Made by a program: the position numbers and the translations under genes
Assembly (NCBI GenBank): GCA_016934575.1
Contig: JAFGSN010000107.1
Coordinates: 1-63,471 of the forward strand
Length of the DNA: 63,471 bases
From: Vicinamibacteria bacterium
GTDB taxonomy: Bacteria; Acidobacteriota; Vicinamibacteria; Fen-336
Reading direction: 5' to 3'
Notes under the pieces: model-generated
Database searches by the model: none
What the model was told of the DNA's origin: nothing
What the model saw: only the letters and a program-made list of their open reading frames with translations
Part shown: positions 42,993 to 51,099 of the stretch, piece by piece
How the letters are laid out: each line of letters begins with the position of its first letter
How positions within the stretch are numbered: position 1 is the first letter of the stretch

Positions 42993-44135
42993 TCAGGCGT
43001 CCTGTCGTCCGCCGTCTCTAGTCAGCGAAAGGACCATGAGATATCCGAACGATAAAAGCGGCACGATGAACGCGATTCTTAAACCGGCCGTATCGACCAG
43101 CCAGCCCATGACCGGCGGCAGGATCGCGCCTCCGAAGATCGCCATGCACATGAGCCCCGACAGCTCGGCGCTACGTTCGGGAGCTTTCTCAACGGTGAGG
43201 GAGAAGAGCACCGGCCAGATGTTCGCGAAGCCCAGTCCACAGCAGACCACGCCGGCGATGGCGAGTTGCGGGATCCCCGCGAGCAGCATCAAGAGACCGA
43301 TGATTCCGAGACCGGAGCTGATGCGGAAGAGGGATCGCGGCGAGAGGACCCGCAGCATGGCCCCTCCCAGTAGACGGCCCGCGGTCAATCCGGCAAAGAA
43401 TAGCGTGGGACCCATGAAGCCCGACGGACCGTCTTCGAACCCAACGCCCTTGAGGTGAGGTTTCAACCAGGTGCTCAGGCCGACCTCGGCGCCTACATAG
43501 AGAAAGATCCCGAGAACCGCCAGACCGAAATCAGGCCGTCCGAGCAGGGAGAGACTGCTTCTCATGCTCGGCGGCTCGGCGATTCGAGTCTCCTTCACCT
43601 TGAGCAGCAGCACCGTCAGCAGGCACGCGAGCGTCAGCGCCAGAAACACGGGGAAGACGCGTCTCCAACCCGTCTCGCCCAGCGCCAGGCGCGTGACGAG
43701 AGCCGTACTGGCCACGCTTCCCGCCCCTTTCACGAATTGCGCGAAGCTGAGGTTGCTGGCAAAGCGGCCCTCGGCGCTCACGTCCCGCATGATCGGATTA
43801 CCGGCGACCTGAAGCAGCGTCGTGCCGACTCCCAGAACGAACACGGCCGCCAAAAGAAGCGCGTAACCCGGGACAGCGACGGTCGGTACGAGCACGCCGG
43901 CGGCGTTGAGCGCAAGCGCGACGAGCAGCAGGTTTCGTTTGCCGATCCTCGTCGCCAGCAATCCACCGGGCACGCTGAAGGCGGCGAAAGCGACGAACGC
44001 AAAGGCCGGCAGCAACGCGGCCATGAAGCCGGAGAGCTGATACTGCTTCTGGATGGTCGTGGCCAAAGGCCCCAGCGCATCGACGAAGCCCATGACGAAG
44101 AAACAGAAGAGAATCGGCGGTACGCGGAGCTTCAC
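42993..44135 (-). CDS. MFS sugar:proton symporter, FucP/GluP-like (FHS family)
   Basis: The 380-residue protein starts at GTG 44135, with AAGGAG eight bases upstream; an earlier start at 44225 would add 30 unlikely residues. It has about 12 membrane helices, FVMGFVDALGPLATTIQKQYQ in helix 1, the loop FSVPGGLLATRIGKR after helix 2, and QVAGNPIMRDVSAEGR, all typical of FHS (FucP/GluP) permeases. These import sugars with protons. It would supply mannose, glucose or small oligosaccharides to the locus. It is in a run with the GH130 gene upstream and ROK downstream. Confidence 0.88.
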   Translation of the reverse strand: MKLRVPPILFCFFVMGFVDALGPLATTIQKQYQLSGFMAALLPAFAFVAFAAFSVPGGLLATRIGKRNLLLVALALNAAGVLVPTVAVPGYALLLAAVFVLGVGTTLLQVAGNPIMRDVSAEGRFASNLSFAQFVKGAGSVASTALVTRLALGETGWRRVFPVFLALTLACLLTVLLLKVKETRIAEPPSMRSSLSLLGRPDFGLAVLGIFLYVGAEVGLSTWLKPHLKGVGFEDGPSGFMGPTLFFAGLTAGRLLGGAMLRVLSPRSLFRISSGLGIIGLLMLLAGIPQLAIAGVVCCGLGFANIWPVLFSLTVEKAPERSAELSGLMCMAIFGGAILPPVMGWLVDTAGLRIAFIVPLLSFGYLMVLSLTRDGGRQDA

Positions 44136-44221
44136 GGGTCGCGCTCCTTTGAAGGCGGGAGACTCATTCCTGATCGCATCCGAATATTGGCGCAGAATAG
44201 TCCTGCGATGATACCGCCAAG

Positions 44222-45214
44222 TCAATGGACGTCCTCATGATGTTTCTTGATGAAGTCGATGACTTCATCCACCCTGCAGAACGCGAGAGCCGTGAAAGTG
44301 TCGGCGGCGCCGTAGTATATGGCGATCCGTCCGCTGGGCGCGTCATAGAGATTCTGACAGGGAAAGACGACGTTCGGCACGTAACCGCTCGTTTCGTAAT
44401 CCTTCTCCGGCGTGAGCAAATAATCGCCGCCGCGGTAGAGCACCTTGTGCGGCTCCTCGAGATCGAGCAACGCGGCGCCGAAACTGTAGACGAAGCCGTT
44501 ACAGGTGCCGGATACTCCGTGATAGAAAAGCAGCCACCCGTCCTTCGTTTCGATGGGAGTCGGTCCGGCGCCGATCTTCGTGCCCTGCCACCATCCTCGA
44601 CCGCCCCGGCCCATCACGAATCTGTGTTTTCCCCAGTGGATGAGATCGGGGCTTTCGCTCACGAAGACGTCTCCGAACGGCGTATGTCCGCTGTCGCTGG
44701 GCCGGCTCAGAAGCTTATAGGTGTTCTTGATCTTGCGCGGAAACAGCACGCCGTTGCGATTGAACGGCAGGAGCGGGTTGGGTAAACGAATCCACGTTCG
44801 GAAGTCCTTCGTTTTTCCGAGGCCGATAGAGGCGCCGCGCATGTCGTCGCACCATACGACGTAGTGCCAGTCGTCGATCTTGACGAAGCGCGGGTCATAG
44901 GCGTAACTCACGGGGCATGGCGCGCCGGTCTCGTCCTGCCAGGGGAGGATCTTGTCTTCGATCCGAAAGTTGATACCGTCCTTGCTGGCGCCGAAGTGCA
45001 GATTGGCTCGGCCGTTTCTGTGGTCGGCGCGGAAGACCCCAACGAATTCGCCTTGATATGGCAGGACGGCGCTGTTGAAGACTCGTGCCGTTGAGGGGCT
45101 CGGATTCCATCCGATGATTGGATTTCGGCTATAGCGCCAGACGATTTGGTCACTGTCCGCGGGTCTTTCTTCCCAAGGAAGATTCTGTAAAGGCTCTCCG
45201 ACGATGGTGGTCAT
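44222..45214 (-). CDS. GH130 phosphorylase, mannooligosaccharide / Man-GlcNAc type (GH130_2)
   Basis: The 330-residue protein has the compact GH130_2 layout. Signature segments are STARVFNSAVLPYQGEFVGV, YAYDPRFVKI with the likely acid Asp107, RPSDSGHTPFGDVFVSESP and GWLLFYHGVSGTCNGFVYSF, and the terminal PNVVFPC and IYYGAADT. Characterised relatives are beta-1,4-mannooligosaccharide phosphorylase and beta-1,4-mannosyl-N-acetylglucosamine phosphorylase, both releasing alpha-mannose-1-phosphate. Given the epimerase and mannosylglucose phosphorylase in the same locus, mannooligosaccharides are the better guess. It heads the operon with permease and ROK kinase, and has a perfect TATAAT upstream. 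Confidence 0.92.
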   Translation of the reverse strand: MTTIVGEPLQNLPWEERPADSDQIVWRYSRNPIIGWNPSPSTARVFNSAVLPYQGEFVGVFRADHRNGRANLHFGASKDGINFRIEDKILPWQDETGAPCPVSYAYDPRFVKIDDWHYVVWCDDMRGASIGLGKTKDFRTWIRLPNPLLPFNRNGVLFPRKIKNTYKLLSRPSDSGHTPFGDVFVSESPDLIHWGKHRFVMGRGGRGWWQGTKIGAGPTPIETKDGWLLFYHGVSGTCNGFVYSFGAALLDLEEPHKVLYRGGDYLLTPEKDYETSGYVPNVVFPCQNLYDAPSGRIAIYYGAADTFTALAFCRVDEVIDFIKKHHEDVH

Positions 45215-45384
45215 GCTCGCCCCCTGGTCTTTGCCGCCAGCAATCGCTCGCGGAATATCTTCTGAATTATAGCGATGGGACGTTCTTGTTTGCTCCGCAG
45301 TCGCGGCGGGCCGACGGATTCCTGGACGGCGACTTCAGGTTGTGTCATCTTTTATTCGGACACGGCTTTAGATGAGATCCTCTC
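45215..45384. promoter_or_regulatory. divergent regulatory region between GH130 and ankyrin genes
   Basis: On the minus strand a perfect TATAAT (45271-45266) lies 52 bases before the GH130 ATG, but no -35 box is present at the right distance, so activator dependence is possible. On the right, a perfect inverted repeat ATGAGA-TCC-TCTCAT covers 45372-45386 and overlaps the first start codon of the ankyrin gene, which could hold a regulator there. Confidence 0.4.
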
Positions 45385-46188
45385 ATGCGACTTTTAGAGA
45401 TGGTGAATCACATGATGCTCTATAGCCCGACCCACAGAGCGTTTCTCTCGTGCAATCGGCGCGTCAAACTCGCCGGCCTGGCGTTCGTGCTGGCCCTGGC
45501 GCCCGCGTCGCCGGGGCATGCGGTTGCGGGTGAGAATTCCTCCCTGGTTTGTGCGGCGCGCCGGGGTAGGACCGATGAAGTGCTGTCTCTGCTGCGTGCC
45601 GGCGCCGACGTGGATTCTCGCGATACGCAGGGTCGAACCGCGTTGTTACGCGCCACGACCGCCGGGCGCCGGGATGTCGTGAAAATCCTCATCAGCGCCG
45701 AGGCTGACGTCGACGCGGCCGATCGCAACGGCCTCACGCCCCTGTTCGAGGCGGTCCGACTCGGTCATATCGAAGCGGCAAGAGATCTGCTCGAAGCCGG
45801 CGCCGATCCGGACCCGCGTTATCGCGAGATCGGCACGCCCCTGGACGTCGCCGAGCGGCAAGGCGATCGGGATCTGTCGGCGCTCTTACGGTCTCACGGC
45901 GCGCGAGGCTCGGGCAAATCGACCGGCGATGTTGTCTGCGTGCGACCGTGGGATGGAGAGGGCTATTGCGGCACGGTGACGGCCGTCGAGATATCGCATT
46001 GGATGTTGCGAGTGACGAAAATCGTCGGCTGCCTGAAGGGATGCACGCCCGGCGATTGCTCGATGGGCCGTCCGGTCGGCGGAGACCAGGCGGACAGAGT
46101 GCGTATTGGCGACGAAGTGCGCGTGGAAGGCGCCTGTCTCACGCATACGGGTCTGGGCTCCGAAGAACAGCGGACGAGACAGCCATGA
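45385..46188 (+). CDS. exported ankyrin-repeat protein with Cys-rich tail
   Basis: Residues about 20-47 look like a signal peptide (KLAGLAFVLALAPASPGHAV), and the mature protein has about four ankyrin repeats (LVCAARRGRTDEVLSLLRAG; GRTALLRATTAGRRDVVKIL; GLTPLFEAVRLGHIEAARDL) up to about residue 170. The last 90 residues carry several Cys (VGCLKGCTPGDC) and are not recognised. The start may be ATG 45385 or 45400; the second lies closer to the signal sequence. Its stop overlaps the ATG of the GH113 lipoprotein (ATGA), so the two are co-translated and probably co-function outside the cytoplasm. Confidence 0.8.
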   Translation: MRLLEMVNHMMLYSPTHRAFLSCNRRVKLAGLAFVLALAPASPGHAVAGENSSLVCAARRGRTDEVLSLLRAGADVDSRDTQGRTALLRATTAGRRDVVKILISAEADVDAADRNGLTPLFEAVRLGHIEAARDLLEAGADPDPRYREIGTPLDVAERQGDRDLSALLRSHGARGSGKSTGDVVCVRPWDGEGYCGTVTAVEISHWMLRVTKIVGCLKGCTPGDCSMGRPVGGDQADRVRIGDEVRVEGACLTHTGLGSEEQRTRQP

Positions 46189-47294
46189 AGCGAACAAGGC
46201 ATGGTTTACGTCGCATGCACGGACACGCGTGGACCGGCGCGCTTGGCATCTTCGTCACGCTCTCCGTCGGATGTGGCGGCGGCGGCGACTCCGCGCCCTC
46301 GCCGACGCCCGAGCCCGCGCCGAGCCTGTCGGGAGTCTTCGAATACGAAGGAATCACTCATGTTTCCTGGTGGTTCGATGAGTACCAGGGAGCGGCAGGG
46401 GCGAGCTCGCGCCAGGCGCTGGACGCGACCGGCGCCAACTGGGCCGGCCTTCTCTTGACCTGGTACATGGATGATCGCAATGCCACGGCAATACGTCCCG
46501 ACGCCCAGCGAACGCCCAGTGACAGCGCGGTCGTTGAAGCCATCCGGAGCTTTCATGGCCTGGGTCTCAAGGTCATGCTCAAGCCGCATGTCGATTCCAA
46601 AGATGGAACCTGGCGCGGCAGCGTGCGCCCTCCGGACGCCGACGCCTGGTTCGCGAGTTATTCCGCGTTTATCGCCGACATGGCGCGCCTCGCGGACGCG
46701 GAAGGCGTCGAGATGCTCTGCGTGGGCACGGAGCTCGCGCGCTTATCGGGCACGGATCTCAGGCGTCAATGGGCGGACCTCATCGCGGCTGTGCGGGCTA
46801 CATATCACGGCCCGATCACTTATGCCGCGAACGCGAACTCGGCGGCCGACGAGTTCACGAGCATCGACTTCTGGGACCTCGTCGATTTCGCCGGCCTCGA
46901 CGTGTACGTTCCGCTCACGAATCGTGACGATCCCTCTCCGGCGGACCTGATCGCCGGCTGGACGCGGAATCGCAACGGCGACAACATGCTGGCGGCATAT
47001 CGCAACTGGCAACGGAGCCACGGCAAGCCGGTCATCTTCACGGAGATCGGCTATCGCAGCGCGAACGGAACGAATCGCGCTCCCTGGGAATTCAGCACAA
47101 CGTTGTCGTACGACGGCGTCGAGCAGGCCGACTGCTACCGCGCCGCCTTTACGGTGTGGCTTAACGAGCGCTCCTGGATGAAGGGCGTCTTCTGGTGGAG
47201 CTGGGACGTGCCGGCGCCGGCGCCGAACGACACGAGTTACACGCCGCGCACCAAACCCGCCGGCGATTTTCTGCGCGAACGCTACTCCAGTTGA
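46185..47294 (+). CDS. GH113-like beta-mannanase, lipoprotein
   Basis: The 369-residue protein has a lipoprotein signal with lipobox LSVGC at 26-30 (Cys30), followed by Gly-rich and Pro-rich residues. The catalytic TIM barrel begins at EGITHVSWWFDEY, with GLKVMLKPHVDSKDGTWRG (127-145) near the active site. The acid/base is Glu183 in CVGTELARLSG and the nucleophile Glu287 in VIFTEIGYRSANG, as in GH113 endo-beta-1,4-mannanases. Residue +2 is Gly, so sorting to the outer membrane is expected. It would cut mannan or glucomannan outside the cell to feed the cytosolic phosphorylases. Assignment rests on remembered family motifs; a related endo-glycosidase is possible. Confidence 0.82.
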   Translation: MKRTRHGLRRMHGHAWTGALGIFVTLSVGCGGGGDSAPSPTPEPAPSLSGVFEYEGITHVSWWFDEYQGAAGASSRQALDATGANWAGLLLTWYMDDRNATAIRPDAQRTPSDSAVVEAIRSFHGLGLKVMLKPHVDSKDGTWRGSVRPPDADAWFASYSAFIADMARLADAEGVEMLCVGTELARLSGTDLRRQWADLIAAVRATYHGPITYAANANSAADEFTSIDFWDLVDFAGLDVYVPLTNRDDPSPADLIAGWTRNRNGDNMLAAYRNWQRSHGKPVIFTEIGYRSANGTNRAPWEFSTTLSYDGVEQADCYRAAFTVWLNERSWMKGVFWWSWDVPAPAPNDTSYTPRTKPAGDFLRERYSS

Positions 47295-47340
47295 GACCTT
47301 TCGGCGCGATACGGCATCGGACGCCGAATCCAAGATTTTG

Positions 47341-47369
47341 TTGACTGGTTGATCGTCGTCGCTTAGGCT
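47341..47369 (+). promoter_or_regulatory. sigma70-type promoter downstream of GH113
   Basis: TTGACT at 47341-47346 and TAGGCT at 47364-47369 are separated by 17 bases. It could drive the methyltransferase gene at 47558 through a 180-base leader, or a nearly leaderless small frame that starts at GTG 47380. Confidence 0.4.
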
Positions 47370-47379
47370 GACGACGGAC

Positions 47380-47508
47380 GTGAGTTTTCGTGACGAGATG
47401 AGCGGCGCCGAGCATCGCGTTTCTCTAGCGTCCGGACGTGCCGCGCTCTTGTTGGTTTTACGCGACGGCGTCGTCGCCGCCGGCTATAACTTGTCGGAAA
47501 ACGAATGA
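47380..47508 (+). CDS. possible small protein (42 residues)
   Basis: A GTG 11 bases after a promoter-like -10 box opens a frame of 42 codons ending at TGA 47506-47508. The peptide has SGAEHRVSLASGRAALLLVL as its core, one short hydrophobic patch and no known motif. There is no ribosome binding site, as expected for a leaderless message, but the evidence is only the placement. It may be non-coding. Confidence 0.2.
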   Translation: MSFRDEMSGAEHRVSLASGRAALLLVLRDGVVAAGYNLSENE

Positions 47509-47557
47509 TCGACCACCGACTCGTCATGCGGCGAATCTTCAATGGAAACCGCCGCTC

Positions 47558-48427
47558 ATGAATTCGGACGACGTGCTGCGCCTCGCCCCGAACCTGCGAC
47601 GGCTTCCGAACGGCGTCCTCGTCGCTGACAGCTCTCGGCCGATTTCCTATCCGACCGACGGGAATCGTCTTTATTTCGAGATCGAAGACGGATCTTTCTG
47701 GTTTCGGCACCGTAACGACTTGCTAATCGACACATTGAATCGATTCCCGCCCGCGGGCGTACTGGTGGACGTCGGCGGCGGTAACGGGTTCGTCACGAAA
47801 GCGTTACAGAACGCGGGCTGGGACGTGATTCTGCTCGAGCCTGGGCTTGAGGGGGCGCTGAACGCTCAGAGAAGAGGCGTGCGAAACATCGTCAACGCCG
47901 CCTGGGAGGAAGCGGCATTCTCGTCGCGGGTTCTTGGTGCGATCGGTCTCTTCGACGTTCTTGAGCACGTGGCCGACGATCTGGCATTCTTGAGATCTCT
48001 CGCTCGCCGGCTCATGCCGGGAGGCCGCCTCTTCGTCACGGTTCCCGCGCATCGCTGGCTATGGTCTTTCGAGGACGATCGCGCGGGTCACGTTCGGCGC
48101 TACACGCGAAAGACAATCCGCCGACTCATGTTGCAGGCGGGACTTGACGTGGAAAGGGTTTCTCACTTTTTCACATTCCTGACGTTGCCGGTGCTCTTGA
48201 TGCGGCGCCTGGCGTTCCCGGGTCGCAGAGCGCGGAAAATGTCTCTTCAAGCTCGACAGGACCACGCTCCGGCACAAAACGCCGCGCTGAGATCCGTCCT
48301 TGCAGGGTTGTGCGCCGGGGAGCGGATGTTGCTCAGACACGGATGGTCTCCGCCCTTGGGCACGAGCCTGCTGCTCGTCGCGCGGGCGCCTTCAATCGAA
48401 AACGGAGGACGCCCTCCGCGGGAATGA
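47558..48427 (+). CDS. class I SAM-dependent methyltransferase
   Basis: The protein of 289 residues has a class I Rossmann motif I VLVDVGGGNGFVTKALQNAG, then ILLEPG, GLFDVLEHVADD and the FVTVPAHRWLWSFEDDRAGH block typical of UbiE/COQ5 and Methyltransf_11 enzymes. C-terminal helices (LPVLLMRRLAFPG) are similar to those of glycan or lipid methyltransferases. It has no visible link to sugar breakdown, although it sits inside the locus. I chose ATG 47558; earlier starts (47438) would add 40 residues with poor conservation. Substrate unknown. Confidence 0.85.
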   Translation: MNSDDVLRLAPNLRRLPNGVLVADSSRPISYPTDGNRLYFEIEDGSFWFRHRNDLLIDTLNRFPPAGVLVDVGGGNGFVTKALQNAGWDVILLEPGLEGALNAQRRGVRNIVNAAWEEAAFSSRVLGAIGLFDVLEHVADDLAFLRSLARRLMPGGRLFVTVPAHRWLWSFEDDRAGHVRRYTRKTIRRLMLQAGLDVERVSHFFTFLTLPVLLMRRLAFPGRRARKMSLQARQDHAPAQNAALRSVLAGLCAGERMLLRHGWSPPLGTSLLLVARAPSIENGGRPPRE

Positions 48428-48459
48428 AGTTCGTCGTACTACGACGAGCGGAATGAAGT
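48421..48459. repeat. perfect 17-bp palindrome flanked by 10-bp direct repeats
   Basis: The sequence TCGTCGTACTACGACGA (48431-48447) is a perfect palindrome with a single central base. It is flanked by two copies of GGAATGAAGT at 48421-48430 and 48450-48459. The first copy includes the stop codon of the methyltransferase. The element lies about 250 bases upstream of the GH130 gene and could be an operator or the trace of a small insertion. Confidence 0.6.
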
Positions 48460-48642
48460 CGTTGGCGGCCGTGATGAGATTCGAAACGAACACGGGCGGC
48501 GAATCGCGCCAACCCATGGATTCGTTGCGCCGGATCGTATCCTGCGCGCAGACTTCGTCTTCAGAAAGCATCGTGTCTTCGATCAAGCATACGCGTTCAT
48601 TTTCTGACGGTCAAGGAAACGTGGCATGTGTCGGGCGATGGG

Positions 48643-48658
48643 CCTGAATATTTTCAGG
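48643..48658. promoter_or_regulatory. 16-bp inverted repeat upstream of mannosylglucose phosphorylase
   Basis: CCTGAA-TATT-TTCAGG has perfect 6-bp arms and an AT-rich centre. It lies 49 bases before the ATG at 48708, where an operator would overlap the promoter region. No good -35/-10 pair was identified in this 280-base gap. The nearby LacI gene makes it a candidate target, but it differs from the CG-centred palindrome at 57121. Confidence 0.4.
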
Positions 48659-48707
48659 TATCATGAATCTCACGGGCGCCGGCTTTGAACAGGAGGAGAC
48701 AACACCG

Positions 48708-49958
48708 ATGGCCAATGTGAGGTTTGAATCCGTGTTGCGACGAAAAATTGCGGCGCACCGCGGGCTCATCGCCCGTAAAAACACGAAAATCGCTTTGAGC
48801 AACGGCGTCTTCGAACGCTATCGATACCCGGTGTTGACGGCGGAGCACACGCCGCTCGAGTGGCGTTACGACCTCGATCCCGCCGCCAATCCTTTCTGCA
48901 TGGAGCGCCTGGGCGTCAACTCCGCCTTCAATGTCGGCGCGATCGAGTGGAATGGACGTTTCGTTCTCGTCGCGCGCGTCGAAGGCTTGGACCGCAAGTC
49001 GTTCTTCGCCGTGGCCGAGAGCAAGACCGGCGTCGACGGGTTTCGCTTCTGGCCGCGACCCGTGCTCTTGCCACAGACGGAAAATCCGGACGTGAACGTC
49101 TACGACATGCGCCTGACACGGCATGCGGACGGCTGGATCTACGGTCTGTTCTGCGTCGAACGGAAGGATGAAAGCGCCCCTCCCGGAGACGCCTCAATAG
49201 CCGTCGCCGCTTGCGGGATCGCGCGTACCCGGGACCTCGTCGCATGGGAGCGGTTGCCCGACCTTTCTTCGGATTCGCCGCAGCAACGCAACGTCGTGCT
49301 CCATCCCGAATTCGTTCACGGCAAGTACGCTTTATACACACGTCCGCAGGACGGCTTCATCGAGGCCGGCAAGGGCGGCGGCATCGGCTGGGCGCTCTGC
49401 GACGACATCACGCGCGCCGTCATTCACGAAGAGACGATCGTCGATCCCAAGGTCTATCACACGATCATGGAATCGAAGAACGGCCTGGGTCCGCCCCCGA
49501 TCAAGACCGGCGCGGGCTGGCTTCATCTCGCCCACGGCGTGCGCGGAACGGCGGCCGGATTGCGGTACGTCCTGTACGCCTTTCTCTGTGATCTCGATGC
49601 GCCGTGGCGAGTGATACGCCGTCCCGGGGGATATTTGATGGCGCCCGAGGGCGAGGAACGCGTCGGCGACGTCTCGAACGTTCTTTTCTGCAATGGTTGG
49701 ATCCTGCGAAATAACGGCGACTTGTTCATCTATTACTGCAGCTCGGACACGCGCGCTCATGTCGCGACGACCACAGTCGATCGATTGCTTGACTACGTGC
49801 GCAACACGCCCGAGGACCCGCTTCGATCGCAGGCCTGCGTGGAGCAGCGACTCCAGTTGATCGAGAAGAATCTCGCGTTTCGCGGGAAGGTCAAGCGCCA
49901 AGCCTACTGCGGAATGCGCAGGCGACCCGGCTTCGCCAAAGATCGATGCGCGAGCTGA
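48708..49958 (+). CDS. 4-O-beta-D-mannosyl-D-glucose phosphorylase (GH130_1)
   Basis: The 416-residue enzyme matches the characterised mannosylglucose phosphorylases: [57 protein letters not shown] with the acid Asp133, [37 protein letters not shown] and SNVLFCNGW with [15 protein letters not shown]. It reversibly phosphorolyses Man-beta-1,4-Glc to alpha-mannose-1-phosphate and glucose. ATG 48708 was chosen because AGGAGGAG lies ten bases upstream; an earlier ATG at 48663 is in frame. Its partner is the epimerase at 38098-39330, 9.4 kb away on the other strand. The LacI gene overlaps its end by 13 bases. Confidence 0.95.
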   Translation: MANVRFESVLRRKIAAHRGLIARKNTKIALSNGVFERYRYPVLTAEHTPLEWRYDLDPAANPFCMERLGVNSAFNVGAIEWNGRFVLVARVEGLDRKSFFAVAESKTGVDGFRFWPRPVLLPQTENPDVNVYDMRLTRHADGWIYGLFCVERKDESAPPGDASIAVAACGIARTRDLVAWERLPDLSSDSPQQRNVVLHPEFVHGKYALYTRPQDGFIEAGKGGGIGWALCDDITRAVIHEETIVDPKVYHTIMESKNGLGPPPIKTGAGWLHLAHGVRGTAAGLRYVLYAFLCDLDAPWRVIRRPGGYLMAPEGEERVGDVSNVLFCNGWILRNNGDLFIYYCSSDTRAHVATTTVDRLLDYVRNTPEDPLRSQACVEQRLQLIEKNLAFRGKVKRQAYCGMRRRPGFAKDRCAS

Positions 49959-50956
49959 AGCGGCAATGCACGATCCATGACATCGCGCGCCGGGCGGGAG
50001 TCTCGCCCAGCACCGTCTCGCGCGTTCTCAACCAGACCTCCCCTGTCCGGCCCGAAAAGCGTCGCTCCGTGATCGAGGCCGTTGAGGCGCTCAAATATCG
50101 GCCAAGCATCGTGGCGCAGGGACTGGCGCGCGGGCGCTCGCCCGCCGTGGGCGTGCTCGTCCAGGACATCAGCAGTCCGTTTTACAGCCGGATTCTTTTG
50201 GGCATCGAGGGACGCCTGGTCGGAACGGGCCTGTATCCGATCTTCGCCAGCGGCGTCGAGAAGCGGCAAACCGCACAGGCATTGCAGCTTCTCAACGACA
50301 ATCGTGTCGGATCAATGATCGTCGTCGGCGGCCGGATGTTTGACGCGGACATCATCCGGATGTCAGCGCGCATGCCGGTGGTCGTCGTCGGTCGCGCCAT
50401 CGCGGGAATGGAGGAGCGCTGCTTGCGTGTCGAGAACATCGAGGGAGGTTGTCGCGCGACGCGTCATCTGCTCGATCTGGGACACAGACGCATCGCGCAT
50501 CTGACGGGCGTTCACAATCATCCCGACGCCATCGATCGACGTGAGGGCTATGCGCGCGCGCTTTCCGAGCGGGGCATCGACGTGGATCCGGCGCTCATCG
50601 TTACCGGAGATTTCGAGGAGATTTCCGGCCTGCGCGGCGTCGAAGCGCTCGTGAGCGACGGCGTCGGCTTCAGCGCGATATTCGCCGGCAACGATCAGAT
50701 GGCATATGGAGCCCAGCTTGCCTTGCACCGGCACGGCTTGCGCGTGCCGCAGGACGTCTCGCTCGTCGGATTCGACGATCTGCCCCACTCCACCTTCACC
50801 GTTCCGGCCTTGACGACCATCCGCCAGCCGACAATCGCGATTGGCGCCGCCGCGGTCGACGCCTTGATCGGCTTGTTGCAGGGACAACCGCTTTGCCTGC
50901 CGGTTTTTCCCACCGAACTTGTCGTTCGCGATTCAACCGCGCCCTTTTTCGGCTGA
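49946..50956 (+). CDS. LacI-family transcriptional regulator
   Basis: The 336-residue protein has an N-terminal LacI HTH ([20 protein letters not shown] and [11 protein letters not shown] with the hinge [12 protein letters not shown]), then a periplasmic-binding-like sugar domain ([40 protein letters not shown]). It should bind a palindromic operator and be released by a sugar inducer, probably a manno- or cello-disaccharide. It overlaps the phosphorylase gene by 13 bases, so it is co-transcribed. Candidate operators are TGAAAGCGTTTTCA at 57121-57134 and possibly the repeat at 48643-48658. Confidence 0.95.
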   Translation: MRELKRQCTIHDIARRAGVSPSTVSRVLNQTSPVRPEKRRSVIEAVEALKYRPSIVAQGLARGRSPAVGVLVQDISSPFYSRILLGIEGRLVGTGLYPIFASGVEKRQTAQALQLLNDNRVGSMIVVGGRMFDADIIRMSARMPVVVVGRAIAGMEERCLRVENIEGGCRATRHLLDLGHRRIAHLTGVHNHPDAIDRREGYARALSERGIDVDPALIVTGDFEEISGLRGVEALVSDGVGFSAIFAGNDQMAYGAQLALHRHGLRVPQDVSLVGFDDLPHSTFTVPALTTIRQPTIAIGAAAVDALIGLLQGQPLCLPVFPTELVVRDSTAPFFG

Positions 50957-51003
50957 CGGAGGCTCGAGCGGCATTCGATCGGCGTCGCGCGTTCGGCGAA
51001 TCC

Positions 51004-51033
51004 TTGACAGGGGCGAAGGCCTGACCGTAGTCT
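51004..51033 (+). promoter_or_regulatory. promoter for the sodium:solute symporter gene
   Basis: TTGACA at 51004-51009 is separated by 18 bases from TAGTCT at 51028-51033. The -35 is perfect and the -10 weak. It lies about 65 bases before the ATG at 51100, in the 143-base gap after the LacI gene. Confidence 0.5.
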
Positions 51034-51099
51034 TGCCTCGCGCCGAAGCGCTCCCGGTCGTGCGGGACGTTCGGCGCGCCGCACAGGAGAGGTCGAGCC

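Noticed and set aside
47363-47710. Minus-strand frame of 115 codons over the methyltransferase start
   Set aside because: It is antisense to the methyltransferase N-terminus and Arg-rich, so a shadow frame.
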